Shown here piece after piece: positions 1 to 5,933 of a stretch of 16,939 nt of DNA. Location: the NCBI GenBank assembly GCA_029880025.1, contig JAOUPE010000012.1:1-16939 (forward strand). The letters run 5' to 3'. Below the pieces are notes generated by a model. The model was not told the origin of the DNA. It saw only the letters and a list, made by a program, of their open reading frames with translations, and did no database searches. This DNA comes from Caldifarciminota bacterium (GTDB taxonomy: Bacteria > Hydrothermota > Tepidihabitantia > Tepidihabitantales > JAOUPE01). Numbering within the stretch: position 1 is the first letter of the stretch; every line of letters begins with the position of its first letter. The position numbers were made by a program, and so were the translations under genes.

Positions 1-161
1 AAAAACAAAATCAATTTTAGGCATTTTCTTACTTATATATGTTATAGTTAAATATTAACCTAAAATCAAGCGGAATTTTCTCTTATCTATTTGATTTTTG
101 ATATCTTATCTTTGATTTGGCTTCAGTTGAGGGTACCGTCTAGGGGGTGGTCTCCTAAGTA

Positions 162-341
162 GACTCGGAGGTAGACTCGGAAGTTGACTCCGGATTAGAC
201 TCAGGAATTGACTCAGGAGCAGACTCAGGATTAGACTCGGAAACAGACTCAGGAACCGACTCAGGGGCAGACTCAGGGGCAGACTCGGAGACAGCCTCGG
301 AAACAGACTCAGGGGCAGACTCGGGAACAGACAGGGGGGCT
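162..341. repeat. 12-bp minisatellite, 15 units
   Basis: Fifteen units begin at 162, 174, 186 and so on to 330, each exactly 12 bp apart, with core GACTC(A/G)G(G/A) followed by a variable triplet. There are no indels. Read on the plus strand from 162 the units give Asp-Ser-(Gly/Glu)-X, and most differences inside the core are synonymous (TCA/TCG/TCC for Ser, GGA/GGG for Gly, GAA/GAG for Glu). The frame is open from 159 to 533 but is preceded directly by a TAA (156-158) and has no ATG, GTG or TTG before or within the repeat. On the minus strand the same DNA gives a Ser-Leu-Pro-Leu-like low-complexity frame, which I do not regard as a gene. Confidence 0.85.
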
Positions 342-398
342 GAAACATATCAACCGTTTAAATGTAGCGGTTACATTTATGCCCCACTCTTTGTAGTA

Positions 399-473
399 GG
401 AAGGACTTCCCTGTCCCGATATAGATCCCAACAATCTTCTTCGGTGTCGGAGGGACTTCCTAGTTCCGATATA
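399..473. repeat. 25-bp direct repeat pair
   Basis: Positions 399-423 and 449-473 match at 21 of 25 bases with an exact 50-bp offset. Both share GGACTTCC and end in CGATATA. Each copy is itself partly palindromic (GGAC...GTCC in the first, GGGACT...AGTTCC in the second), so each could fold as a small REP-like hairpin. Nothing shows what the element does. Confidence 0.65.
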
Positions 474-530
474 ATAGAAGACGACATTTTTTCTTTTATC
501 TCGAACTCGCTTCGGTTAATTTCTTCTCTC

Positions 531-569
531 TGATATCTCTGCTCTCTCTGTGGTTAAAATTTCTTTGTC
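531..569 (-). repeat. Dispersed intergenic repeat remnant (copy 1)
   Basis: Read on the minus strand this gives AAATTTTAACCACAGAG followed by a purine-rich GAGAGCAGAG run. It resembles the sequence straight after topA (4586-4636), which lies in the opposite orientation. From memory, short ACCACAGAG/CACAGAG/AAATTTAACCACG-type remnants are common in intergenic DNA of several uncultured bacterial groups; this was not checked. Confidence 0.4.
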
Positions 570-659
570 TTCTTAAATATAGAAGAGTCGAGGCAAGGAT
601 ACCTCTCCGACCAGTAAGACAAAAATGTCGGTAACCTACGGAATCCCCTGGGTGGCTTT

Positions 660-869
660 CTATCTCACAATAAGAAACTTTTTTATTTCGGTTCCAAATT
701 GCAAGAAATAGATACCTGGATTTATTCCTTTCAAAGATATTCTTATCTCTGATTCTTTTAGACTTTTAGACTTATTTAACTCTACACCTCTTACCAACTT
801 TCCTGAAACATCAAAGATTTTAATCGCCTGAATCAGGCGCCTACCTTTATCAGACCACGGATAACGGAC
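660..869 (-). pseudogene. Out-of-frame T9SS-type C-terminal sorting domain of the FG-GAP gene
   Basis: Reading the minus strand from 869 to the TAG at 662-660, in the -1 frame relative to the upstream gene, gives about 69 residues including VRYPWSDKG, IKIFDVSGKLVRG, GINPGIYFLQFG and a final KKFLIVR. These are the hallmarks of the Por/type IX secretion C-terminal sorting domain: an N-terminal PNP motif, an aliphatic-rich I(Y/F)DxxGKLV strand, a G(I/V)Y(F/L) strand and a short basic end. The matching PNPAK start of the domain is still in the upstream frame (residues 494-498 of the FG-GAP protein). A single-base indel near 869-872 (an AAAG run) would join the two. No classical slippery heptamer is present, so programmed frameshifting is unlikely. 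It is either a real mutation or a sequencing or assembly error. Confidence 0.85.
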
Positions 870-2362
870 TTTGCCGGATTCGGACTTATTTCCAGCGTCA
901 AGCGTTTTGCGTCATGCACCAAGCGCTCCTCTTCAATCCCCGGTCCAGTATATTTACATACCCATACCCTTTTAGGGGTTAGAGAAGACACATAATTAGA
1001 AACCATTATTTCGTCTTTTCCATCCCCATCCACATCGCCCGCAGATGCAACCATCCAGCCAATTCCCTCATCAAGTTCACCGCCTCTTATCCAAGCATCG
1101 GGAATCGTATCTAAAAGAGCGCCGCCAAGCCAAAGGTAGGCTGTCCCAAAGCGATTGTATTCGTCCGGAGCTCCAGCAAGTAAATCGCTTGATTCGTCAT
1201 TGTTCACAAATCCAGCATTAACGGCAGAATAACCAAGGTAACTTGAATCAGTTCTACCAACTATTATGACATCGGGGATACTATCCATTTCAGAACCACC
1301 AAACAGTACACATACTCTCCCTTTGTAAAAACCTCCGCTCCATCCCCAAAGATTACTTCCGATAACTGCGTGGTCATAACCTTCACGGTTTGTAAGAAAG
1401 TCTAGACCTCCCCAGCCCATTTGTTCCCAAGATTCTTCTCCTGACATTGCAACATCGTATACTGTATTCATAGGGTCTCCGCCAAAATAAATATATACTC
1501 TACCTTGAACTGCTGGACCGAAATTTCCTGCTCCGATAATAACATCGCCATAACCATCTCCGTTGACATCACCGCCACCCGAAACCGTAGAGCCAAATCC
1601 TTCCAAGTCATTCTCGTGTCCACCATTTAACCTCACATTAGGAACTGTATTAAAATTCGTATCACCAAAATAGATAAAAACTTGACCCATACCATAACTG
1701 CCACCAGGAGGTCTAGCCATATAAGCCCCAACAATCATATCACTGTATCCATCACTATTCACATCACCTGAACTCACAGCCTGCCCAAACGCTGAGCCGC
1801 TATGGGGACCTCTAATTTGAAAATCGCAGATTGTGTCCATTGGGCTGCCACCTAAATAGATATAAACTCTGCCATAACCGTCAGGACCACGTTGGCATCC
1901 AAGTGCAAGGTCATCGAAACGGTCTCCATTTATATCGCCAATACATTTAACTCTTAAAAACCACCAAATTGTATCACCAGAAATTATTAAATCTGGAATT
2001 GTGTCAAACTGATGTCCCCCCCAAAAAATATATGCTTTGCAAATGGAAATTCCGTGAAGAGGGTCAACCCAAGAATCACCTTTGACAACAATATCGCTGT
2101 ATCCGTCTCCATTGAAATCACCTGAACTTAGTTCCTCACCGTATCCGCTAAAAAGCGAATCCCCCGGGGTTCCTCTTTCCCAAATTATTTCTAAATTATG
2201 CGTCTCCTGGGCAAGTACGGTTAAAGATAATAAAGAGAAAAGAATTGAAATAAAAACTTTCGATACGTTAATTTTACGACCTATAATTTCCAACTGAACA
2301 TCGGTAAAATAAAAAAGGAAACGGACAAACCAAAAACTACCCCTTAAATTAATACGGTTCAC
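833..2362 (-). CDS. Exported FG-GAP repeat (integrin alpha-like beta-propeller) protein, frameshifted at its C-terminus
   Basis: The 509-residue product has a hydrophobic signal-like segment at about 34-52 ending in LTVLAQ, then seven FG-GAP units between about 74 and 456. Five carry calcium-loop DxNxDGxxD-type motifs: DFNGDGYSD (82-90), DINGDRFD (143-150), DVNSDGYSD (200-208), DVNGDGYGD (265-273) and DVDGDGKDE (443-451). The unit near 315-335 has lost the loop, and the one near 382-393 is degenerate. Such proteins fold as a seven-bladed propeller and act at the cell surface or outside the cell. The GTG at 2362 is the outermost start; a TTG at residue 24 would give a more normal signal-peptide N-region, so the start is uncertain. 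A TTGACA lies upstream on this strand (2411-2406) but no good -10 was found. The C-terminus reaches the SPNPAK start of a type IX sorting domain, then leaves frame and stops after RGLIKVGA; the rest of the domain is at 660-869. Ligand unknown. Confidence 0.85.
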   Translation of the reverse strand: MNRINLRGSFWFVRFLFYFTDVQLEIIGRKINVSKVFISILFSLLSLTVLAQETHNLEIIWERGTPGDSLFSGYGEELSSGDFNGDGYSDIVVKGDSWVDPLHGISICKAYIFWGGHQFDTIPDLIISGDTIWWFLRVKCIGDINGDRFDDLALGCQRGPDGYGRVYIYLGGSPMDTICDFQIRGPHSGSAFGQAVSSGDVNSDGYSDMIVGAYMARPPGGSYGMGQVFIYFGDTNFNTVPNVRLNGGHENDLEGFGSTVSGGGDVNGDGYGDVIIGAGNFGPAVQGRVYIYFGGDPMNTVYDVAMSGEESWEQMGWGGLDFLTNREGYDHAVIGSNLWGWSGGFYKGRVCVLFGGSEMDSIPDVIIVGRTDSSYLGYSAVNAGFVNNDESSDLLAGAPDEYNRFGTAYLWLGGALLDTIPDAWIRGGELDEGIGWMVASAGDVDGDGKDEIMVSNYVSSLTPKRVWVCKYTGPGIEEERLVHDAKRLTLEISPNPAKSVIRGLIKVGA

Positions 2363-2459
2363 TATTAATTACTCGCTGGTTAGAACTTAATTAAATTTTA
2401 AACATTGTCAACCAAAATGTCATTGCTAATTTTATTCAGAATAAGATATCAAAAATCAC

Positions 2460-2488
2460 TTGATTTTGTTGCCTTTCTATACTATTAT
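2460..2488 (+). promoter_or_regulatory. Putative sigma70-type promoter of topA
   Basis: TTGATT (2460-2465), a 17-bp spacer, and TATTAT (2483-2488). A start about 7 nt downstream of the -10 falls near 2495, only a few bases before the ATG at 2498, so the message would be nearly leaderless. This agrees with the absence of a Shine-Dalgarno sequence. Confidence 0.45.
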
Positions 2489-2497
2489 GCAAAAGTT

Positions 2498-4588
2498 ATG
2501 TCGAAAGAACTCTTAATTGTCGAGTCGCCAACTAAGGCGAATACGATTAAACGATTGATTCAAAATCGGATGACGGTTATGTCTTCGCGTGGTCATATTA
2601 AGGATTTGCCTAAATCCCGGCTCGGGGTTAATATCGAAGAAGATTTCGAACCATATTATATCAGGATTCGGGGAAAAGCCGAAATCATTAACCAGCTACA
2701 AGAAGCAGCAAAAGACGCAAAAACAGTTTATCTGGGTTGTGACCCTGACCGGGAAGGCGAGGCAATCGCTTATCATATCTTTGAAGAGGTTAGAAATGGG
2801 AAAAATATAAAACGGGTTTTGTTTTATGAAATCACTAAACAAGGAATTGAAGATGCATTACATAACCCAACTGAAATCGATACCAAAAAAGTAGATTCGC
2901 ATAAAGCAAGAAGGATTCTTGACCGATTGGTCGGCTACTTAGTTTCACCCCTGCTCTGGAAAGCAATAAAAGGCGGGCTGTCCGCGGGTAGGGTGCAAAC
3001 CGTTGCGCTTCGATTAATCTGCGAGCGGGAAAAAGAGATTACCAGGTTTGTTCCAAAAGAATACTGGACAATCAAGGTCCTTTTCCAGACAAAGAATAAG
3101 GAAGAATTCGACGCCGCACTATGGAAAATTAAAGATAATTTAGCGGACATCCCAAACGAGAAAGAGGCAAAACGAATAAAGAAAGAACTGGAATCCGGGA
3201 TTAAGTATCATATTAGCAAAGTCAAAAAGTCGGAACGGCATCGTTCACCATTTCCGCCATTTATCACCTCGACCATGCAACAAGAGGCAGCAAGACGGCT
3301 CGGCTTCTCTGCCAAAAAGACGATGCTTATTGCCCAACAACTGTTTGAAGGAATCGAATTGAAAGATGAGACCAGTGGTCTGATTACTTACCCGCGAACT
3401 GATTCAGTGCGGACAGCTGAAGAATTTATCAGTAAAACAAGGAATTTTATCCAAAATGAATTCGGTTCAGACTATTTGCCAAAAATAACCCGCAGATTTA
3501 AAGACAAGAAATTGGTGCAGGGCGCGCATGAGGCAACCCGACCAACTTCAATTTCCCGAACTCCGGATTCGGTAAAAAATTATTTGAATCGCGACCAATT
3601 TAGACTCTACGATTTAATTTATCGTCGGTTCTTAGCATCACGGATGGCAGATGCGGTATACAGCATCACCGATGTCCAAATCAAAGGCGGCGATTATGAA
3701 TTTAAGGCACAGGCAATCAAACAGAAATTTGACGGATTCGAAAAAGTATACGGTGATATTGAAAAAGACAAAGTTTTACCCGAATTATATGAGGGCGAGG
3801 AAATCTTATTAAAACAGGTAAATCCTGAACGGCATTTCACCCAGCCTCCGTCCCGCTATACTGAGGGAACGCTCATAAAAAAATTGGAAACCAACGGGGT
3901 TGGTCGTCCTTCGACCTATGCGACCATCGTTTCCACCCTTTTTGAACGACAGTATGTGAAGCGTCAGGAAGGAAAACTGTGTCCAACCGAGCTCGGCTGC
4001 CTGGTAAATGATATCTTGATTCCCCGGTTCGGCAATGTTTTTGAAGTTGGATTCACGAAAGAGATGGAGGATGAACTTGATTTGATTGAGAACGGCAAAG
4101 AAGAGTGGCATAGCGTCGTAAAAAGGTTTTACGAACCATTTAATGAGGATTTGGAAAAGATGCGTGAAGAGTTGCCTGAGTTAAAAAACAATCTGCAGGA
4201 AGAGCTTGAAGAAAGATGCCCGGAATGCGGTAGGAATTTAGCGGTGCGCTGGGGCAGGTATGGTAAGTTTATCGCCTGTTCGGATTACCCGAATTGTAAG
4301 TATGTGAAAAAAGAAGAGCCAAAATTATTGGATGAAAAATGTCCAGAGTGTGGCAAGCCGTTAGCAGAGAGGTTTGGCAGGTATGGCAAGTTTATCGCCT
4401 GTTCGGATTATCCGAATTGTAAGTATATAAAGAAAGAGAAGCCAAGGGAACTTGACCAGAAATGTCCGGAATGCGGCAAACCTTTAGTGGAGAGATTTGG
4501 CAGGTTTGGTAAATTCATTGCCTGTTCCAATTATCCTGAATGCAAATATACGGTAAAATCCTTCCGTAAAAAGAAGAGTAAGAAATAA
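2498..4588 (+). CDS. topA: DNA topoisomerase I (type IA)
   Basis: Relaxes negative supercoils by nicking one strand through a 5'-phosphotyrosine link. The product is 696 residues. The N-terminal Toprim domain begins LLIVESPTKA (Glu9) and holds the metal-binding DPDREGE motif (Asp82, Asp84, Glu86). The catalytic Tyr298 sits in GLITYPRTDS, and YTEGTLIKKLE plus GVGRPSTYA are further type IA signatures. The C-terminus has three consecutive four-cysteine zinc ribbons, each starting CPECG (residues 574, 615, 656) with C-x(2)-C...C-x(5)-C spacing, at a constant 41-residue period and nearly identical at DNA level. The frame stays open upstream to 2405, but the family N-terminus and the promoter both favour the ATG at 2498. 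There is no Shine-Dalgarno. A short lysine-rich tail ends the protein. Identity is secure. Confidence 0.97.
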   Translation: MSKELLIVESPTKANTIKRLIQNRMTVMSSRGHIKDLPKSRLGVNIEEDFEPYYIRIRGKAEIINQLQEAAKDAKTVYLGCDPDREGEAIAYHIFEEVRNGKNIKRVLFYEITKQGIEDALHNPTEIDTKKVDSHKARRILDRLVGYLVSPLLWKAIKGGLSAGRVQTVALRLICEREKEITRFVPKEYWTIKVLFQTKNKEEFDAALWKIKDNLADIPNEKEAKRIKKELESGIKYHISKVKKSERHRSPFPPFITSTMQQEAARRLGFSAKKTMLIAQQLFEGIELKDETSGLITYPRTDSVRTAEEFISKTRNFIQNEFGSDYLPKITRRFKDKKLVQGAHEATRPTSISRTPDSVKNYLNRDQFRLYDLIYRRFLASRMADAVYSITDVQIKGGDYEFKAQAIKQKFDGFEKVYGDIEKDKVLPELYEGEEILLKQVNPERHFTQPPSRYTEGTLIKKLETNGVGRPSTYATIVSTLFERQYVKRQEGKLCPTELGCLVNDILIPRFGNVFEVGFTKEMEDELDLIENGKEEWHSVVKRFYEPFNEDLEKMREELPELKNNLQEELEERCPECGRNLAVRWGRYGKFIACSDYPNCKYVKKEEPKLLDEKCPECGKPLAERFGRYGKFIACSDYPNCKYIKKEKPRELDQKCPECGKPLVERFGRFGKFIACSNYPECKYTVKSFRKKKSKK

Positions 4589-4636
4589 CCACTGAAAGCA
4601 CAGAGGGCGCAGGAAATTTAACACGAAGATACAGAG
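4586..4636 (+). repeat. Dispersed intergenic repeat remnant (copy 2)
   Basis: The sequence beginning within the topA stop codon, AACCACTGAAAGCACAGAG, followed by GGCGCAGGAAATTTAACACG and a further ACAGAG, resembles the minus-strand sequence at 531-569. It abuts a coding end and is non-coding. Confidence 0.4.
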
Positions 4637-4656
4637 CCCAAAAAGATCTATTCTTC

Positions 4657-4744
4657 ACAGGGACTAAGACAAGACTTGTAAGAGACTTCGGTTTTAGGGG
4701 AAATATTGTTTTTAGTCTCATAAAAGTTTCCTAAAAGTCCCTGT
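4657..4744. repeat. 88-bp inverted-repeat element between topA and the PPC gene
   Basis: ACAGGGACT (4657-4665) and AGTCCCTGT (4736-4744) are perfect 9-bp inverted repeats. Inside them further complementary pairs occur in nested order: GACTAAGACAA with TTGTTTTTAGTC, and TTTTAGGGGAAA with TTTCCTAAAA. The right arm is followed by TTTTAAATCTTTC. The whole could be a long imperfect stem (processing signal or terminator after topA) or a small palindromic element. I cannot choose between these. Confidence 0.5.
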
Positions 4745-4779
4745 TTTAAATCTTTCTTTATTTCTTGTTATAACACGGA

Positions 4780-4807
4780 TTGACAAGAGAGAAAAAATAT
4801 TTAATCT
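4780..4807 (+). promoter_or_regulatory. Putative promoter of the PPC-domain gene, leaderless type
   Basis: A perfect TTGACA (4780-4785), a 16-bp spacer and TAATCT (4802-4807). The predicted start point, about 7 nt after the -10, coincides with the ATG at 4815. No Shine-Dalgarno lies in front of that ATG, so a leaderless message is the simplest reading. Confidence 0.55.
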
Positions 4808-4814
4808 AAGAACT

Positions 4815-5234
4815 ATGAAACTGAAGAAATACCAAAAATATTATGTTTTGCGGCTGGAAAAGGGCGAAGAGATTGTGAAGATGCTGACCGAATTTGTTAA
4901 AACTAAAAAGGTTAAAGGTGCCTTCGTTTTAGGTATCGGTGCGGGAAAAGAATTTACGCTTGGTTGTTTTGACCCAGAGAAGAAAGCCTACATCCGACGC
5001 TTTTTCCCAGGCGAATGGGAAATTGCTAATCTGCTTGGTAATATTTCCTGGCTTGAACAAGAACCGATTCTCCACATTCATCTGGTGATTGGTTCATCTA
5101 ATTTCAATACATTTAGCGGTCATCTCTTTTCTGGTACGGTTACTGCTACTTGTGAATTATTTGTGATTCCTTTAGATACGAAACTAAAACGGTATCGAGA
5201 TTCTTTGATTGGACTCAATCTTTTAGAGCTTTAA
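4815..5234 (+). CDS. PPC/DUF296-domain protein
   Basis: The 139-residue product is a single PPC (plants and prokaryotes conserved, DUF296) domain. Visible marks are the N-terminal YYVLRLEKGEEIV strand and helix, the GAFVLGIGAGKEFTLGCFD strand pair, and HIHLVIGSS (His87, His89) followed by SGHLFSGTV (His103). These three histidines match the metal-binding HxH...GH arrangement seen in prokaryotic members. In plants the domain is joined to AT-hook DNA-binding regions; stand-alone bacterial versions form trimers and their role is not settled. There is no AT-hook here, so calling it DNA-binding would be unsupported. It follows topA after 226 nt and appears to have its own promoter. The second glycine of the usual GGH is serine. 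Confidence 0.85.
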   Translation: MKLKKYQKYYVLRLEKGEEIVKMLTEFVKTKKVKGAFVLGIGAGKEFTLGCFDPEKKAYIRRFFPGEWEIANLLGNISWLEQEPILHIHLVIGSSNFNTFSGHLFSGTVTATCELFVIPLDTKLKRYRDSLIGLNLLEL

Positions 5235-5338
5235 GCTGATTGTCTGAGAACCATAAGTCGGCGACGAGGTAAAGCGAATTTTAGAAAGCAAAAAAGGAAA
5301 AACCCAAGAATTAGATAGGGTGGTTACTTGGGAAGTAG

Positions 5339-5375
5339 ACCTATTAGTTTTTACTAACCTTTTCGACTAATAGGT
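5339..5375. repeat. Perfect 10-bp inverted repeat
   Basis: ACCTATTAGT (5339-5348) and ACTAATAGGT (5366-5375) are exact reverse complements around a 17-nt loop. Within it TTAGT-TTTT-ACTAACC is a second, overlapping palindrome that resembles the reverse complement of GGTTAGTAAACTACC in the acpP promoter. It lies about 100 nt after the PPC gene and lacks a following T-run, so a simple intrinsic terminator is not obvious. Confidence 0.6.
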
Positions 5376-5601
5376 TGTTGTAATGATGAAGCTACGAAAT
5401 AAAGGAAATATAAAATTTGAATAAACATAGATTAATTTAGTCAAATCGTGAATTCAAAACTTTAGACTAATTACGAGATTTTAGATTTGGGTCATTAGAA
5501 TTTTGCCATTATTTTGGCTTTAAAGTTGGTCTTGATAAATCTTCACTAATCAATCTACGTTTATTTGTGGCTTTCGTTCTTCTTTTAAACTAAGTCAGCT
5601 A

Positions 5602-5641
5602 TTGACTTTTTTTGCTTGGTTAGTAAACTACCAAAAAAGTC
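5602..5641 (+). promoter_or_regulatory. acpP operon promoter with overlapping palindrome (candidate operator)
   Basis: TTGACT (5602-5607), 16-bp spacer, TAAACT (5624-5629), giving a predicted start near 5636 and a leader of about 27 nt with a strong Shine-Dalgarno. The same DNA is a palindrome: GACTTTTTT (5604-5612) pairs with AAAAAAGTC (5633-5641), and an inner TTGG...TAGT/ACTA...CCAA stem is centred near 5625. Since it spans the -35 to the start point, most of it would not be transcribed from this promoter. That favours a protein-binding operator over an RNA hairpin. The regulator is unknown. Confidence 0.5.
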
Positions 5642-5662
5642 ATATGCGAAAAGGAGGCAATA

Positions 5663-5917
5663 ATGGCATTATTTGACGATGTGAAGAATATCATAATCGA
5701 ACAGCTTCACGTGACACCGGAAAAGGTAGTCGAAAGCGCCTCATTTGTTGAAGATTTGGGCGCTGATTCTTTGGACATTGTTGAATTGGTGATGGCGTTT
5801 GAGGAGAAATTTTCTATTGAAATTCCTGATGAGGATAGCCAAAAACTCGATACCGTGGGAAAAGCGGTCGAATACCTAAAAACTAAACTGGAAGCAAAAA
5901 AATCCGAGCAAAAGTAA
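5663..5917 (+). CDS. acpP: Acyl carrier protein
   Basis: Carries growing acyl chains on a 4'-phosphopantetheine arm during type II fatty-acid synthesis in the cytoplasm. The 84-residue product has the family's usual length, acidity and four-helix layout. The attachment serine is Ser36 in EDLGADSLD, followed by the recognition helix VELVMAFEEKF and IEIPDED. The C-terminal tail is lysine-rich and slightly longer than usual. The start is fixed by the strongest ribosome-binding site in the window, AAGGAGG at 5651-5657, 5 nt before the ATG. It is the first gene of the operon and is followed by fabF after 16 nt, the common acpP-fabF order. Confidence 0.97.
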   Translation: MALFDDVKNIIIEQLHVTPEKVVESASFVEDLGADSLDIVELVMAFEEKFSIEIPDEDSQKLDTVGKAVEYLKTKLEAKKSEQK

Positions 5918-5933
5918 CCCAAAATACATAAAA

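Larger units (their letters stand above)
1..659. other. Non-coding left flank, repeat-rich
   Basis: No gene can be supported here. The stretch is AT-rich at 1-130, contains a 12-bp tandem repeat at 162-341, a 25-bp direct repeat pair at 399-473, and a dispersed-repeat remnant at 531-569. The only open frames of note are the two that run through the minisatellite, one on each strand, and both owe their length to the repeat. The segment lies downstream of the minus-strand FG-GAP gene. A weak stem (GTCG...CGAC around 587-611) is visible but lacks the U-run of a convincing terminator. Confidence 0.6.
5235..5662. other. 428-bp non-coding region upstream of acpP, rich in inverted repeats
   Basis: No gene is supported. 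The region holds three inverted-repeat structures: a perfect 10-bp stem at 5339-5375; a long-range pair at 5421-5441 and 5545-5564, whose arms agree apart from a few substitutions and one gap over about 20 nt; and a palindrome over the acpP promoter at 5604-5641. This may be a structured leader or control region for the fatty-acid/smc operon, but no known riboswitch class was recognised. Confidence 0.5.

Noticed and set aside
162..341. CRISPR array
   Set aside because: Units are 12 bp head-to-tail with no spacers; this is a tandem minisatellite.
106..348. Minus-strand open frame of 80 codons rich in Ser, Leu and Pro
   Set aside because: Its length comes from the 12-bp repeat; composition is low-complexity, there is no ribosome-binding site, and the synonymous variation favours the plus-strand frame instead.
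869..875. Programmed -1 frameshifting as a way to make the full FG-GAP protein
   Set aside because: The site is CAAAGTC, not an X-XXY-YYZ slippery heptamer, and no strong downstream stem-loop is apparent.
5235..5318. Short basic frame following the PPC stop (contains SRRRGKANFRKQKRKNP), thought of as a ribosomal-protein remnant such as rpmF before acpP
   Set aside because: Only about 27 codons, no start codon, and no recognisable L32 or L34 motif such as the zinc cysteines.
5260..5370. 36-codon frame beginning VGDEVKRILESKKGK in the acpP upstream region
   Set aside because: No usable start codon, preceded directly by a stop, no family motif, and its end runs through the inverted repeat at 5339-5375.
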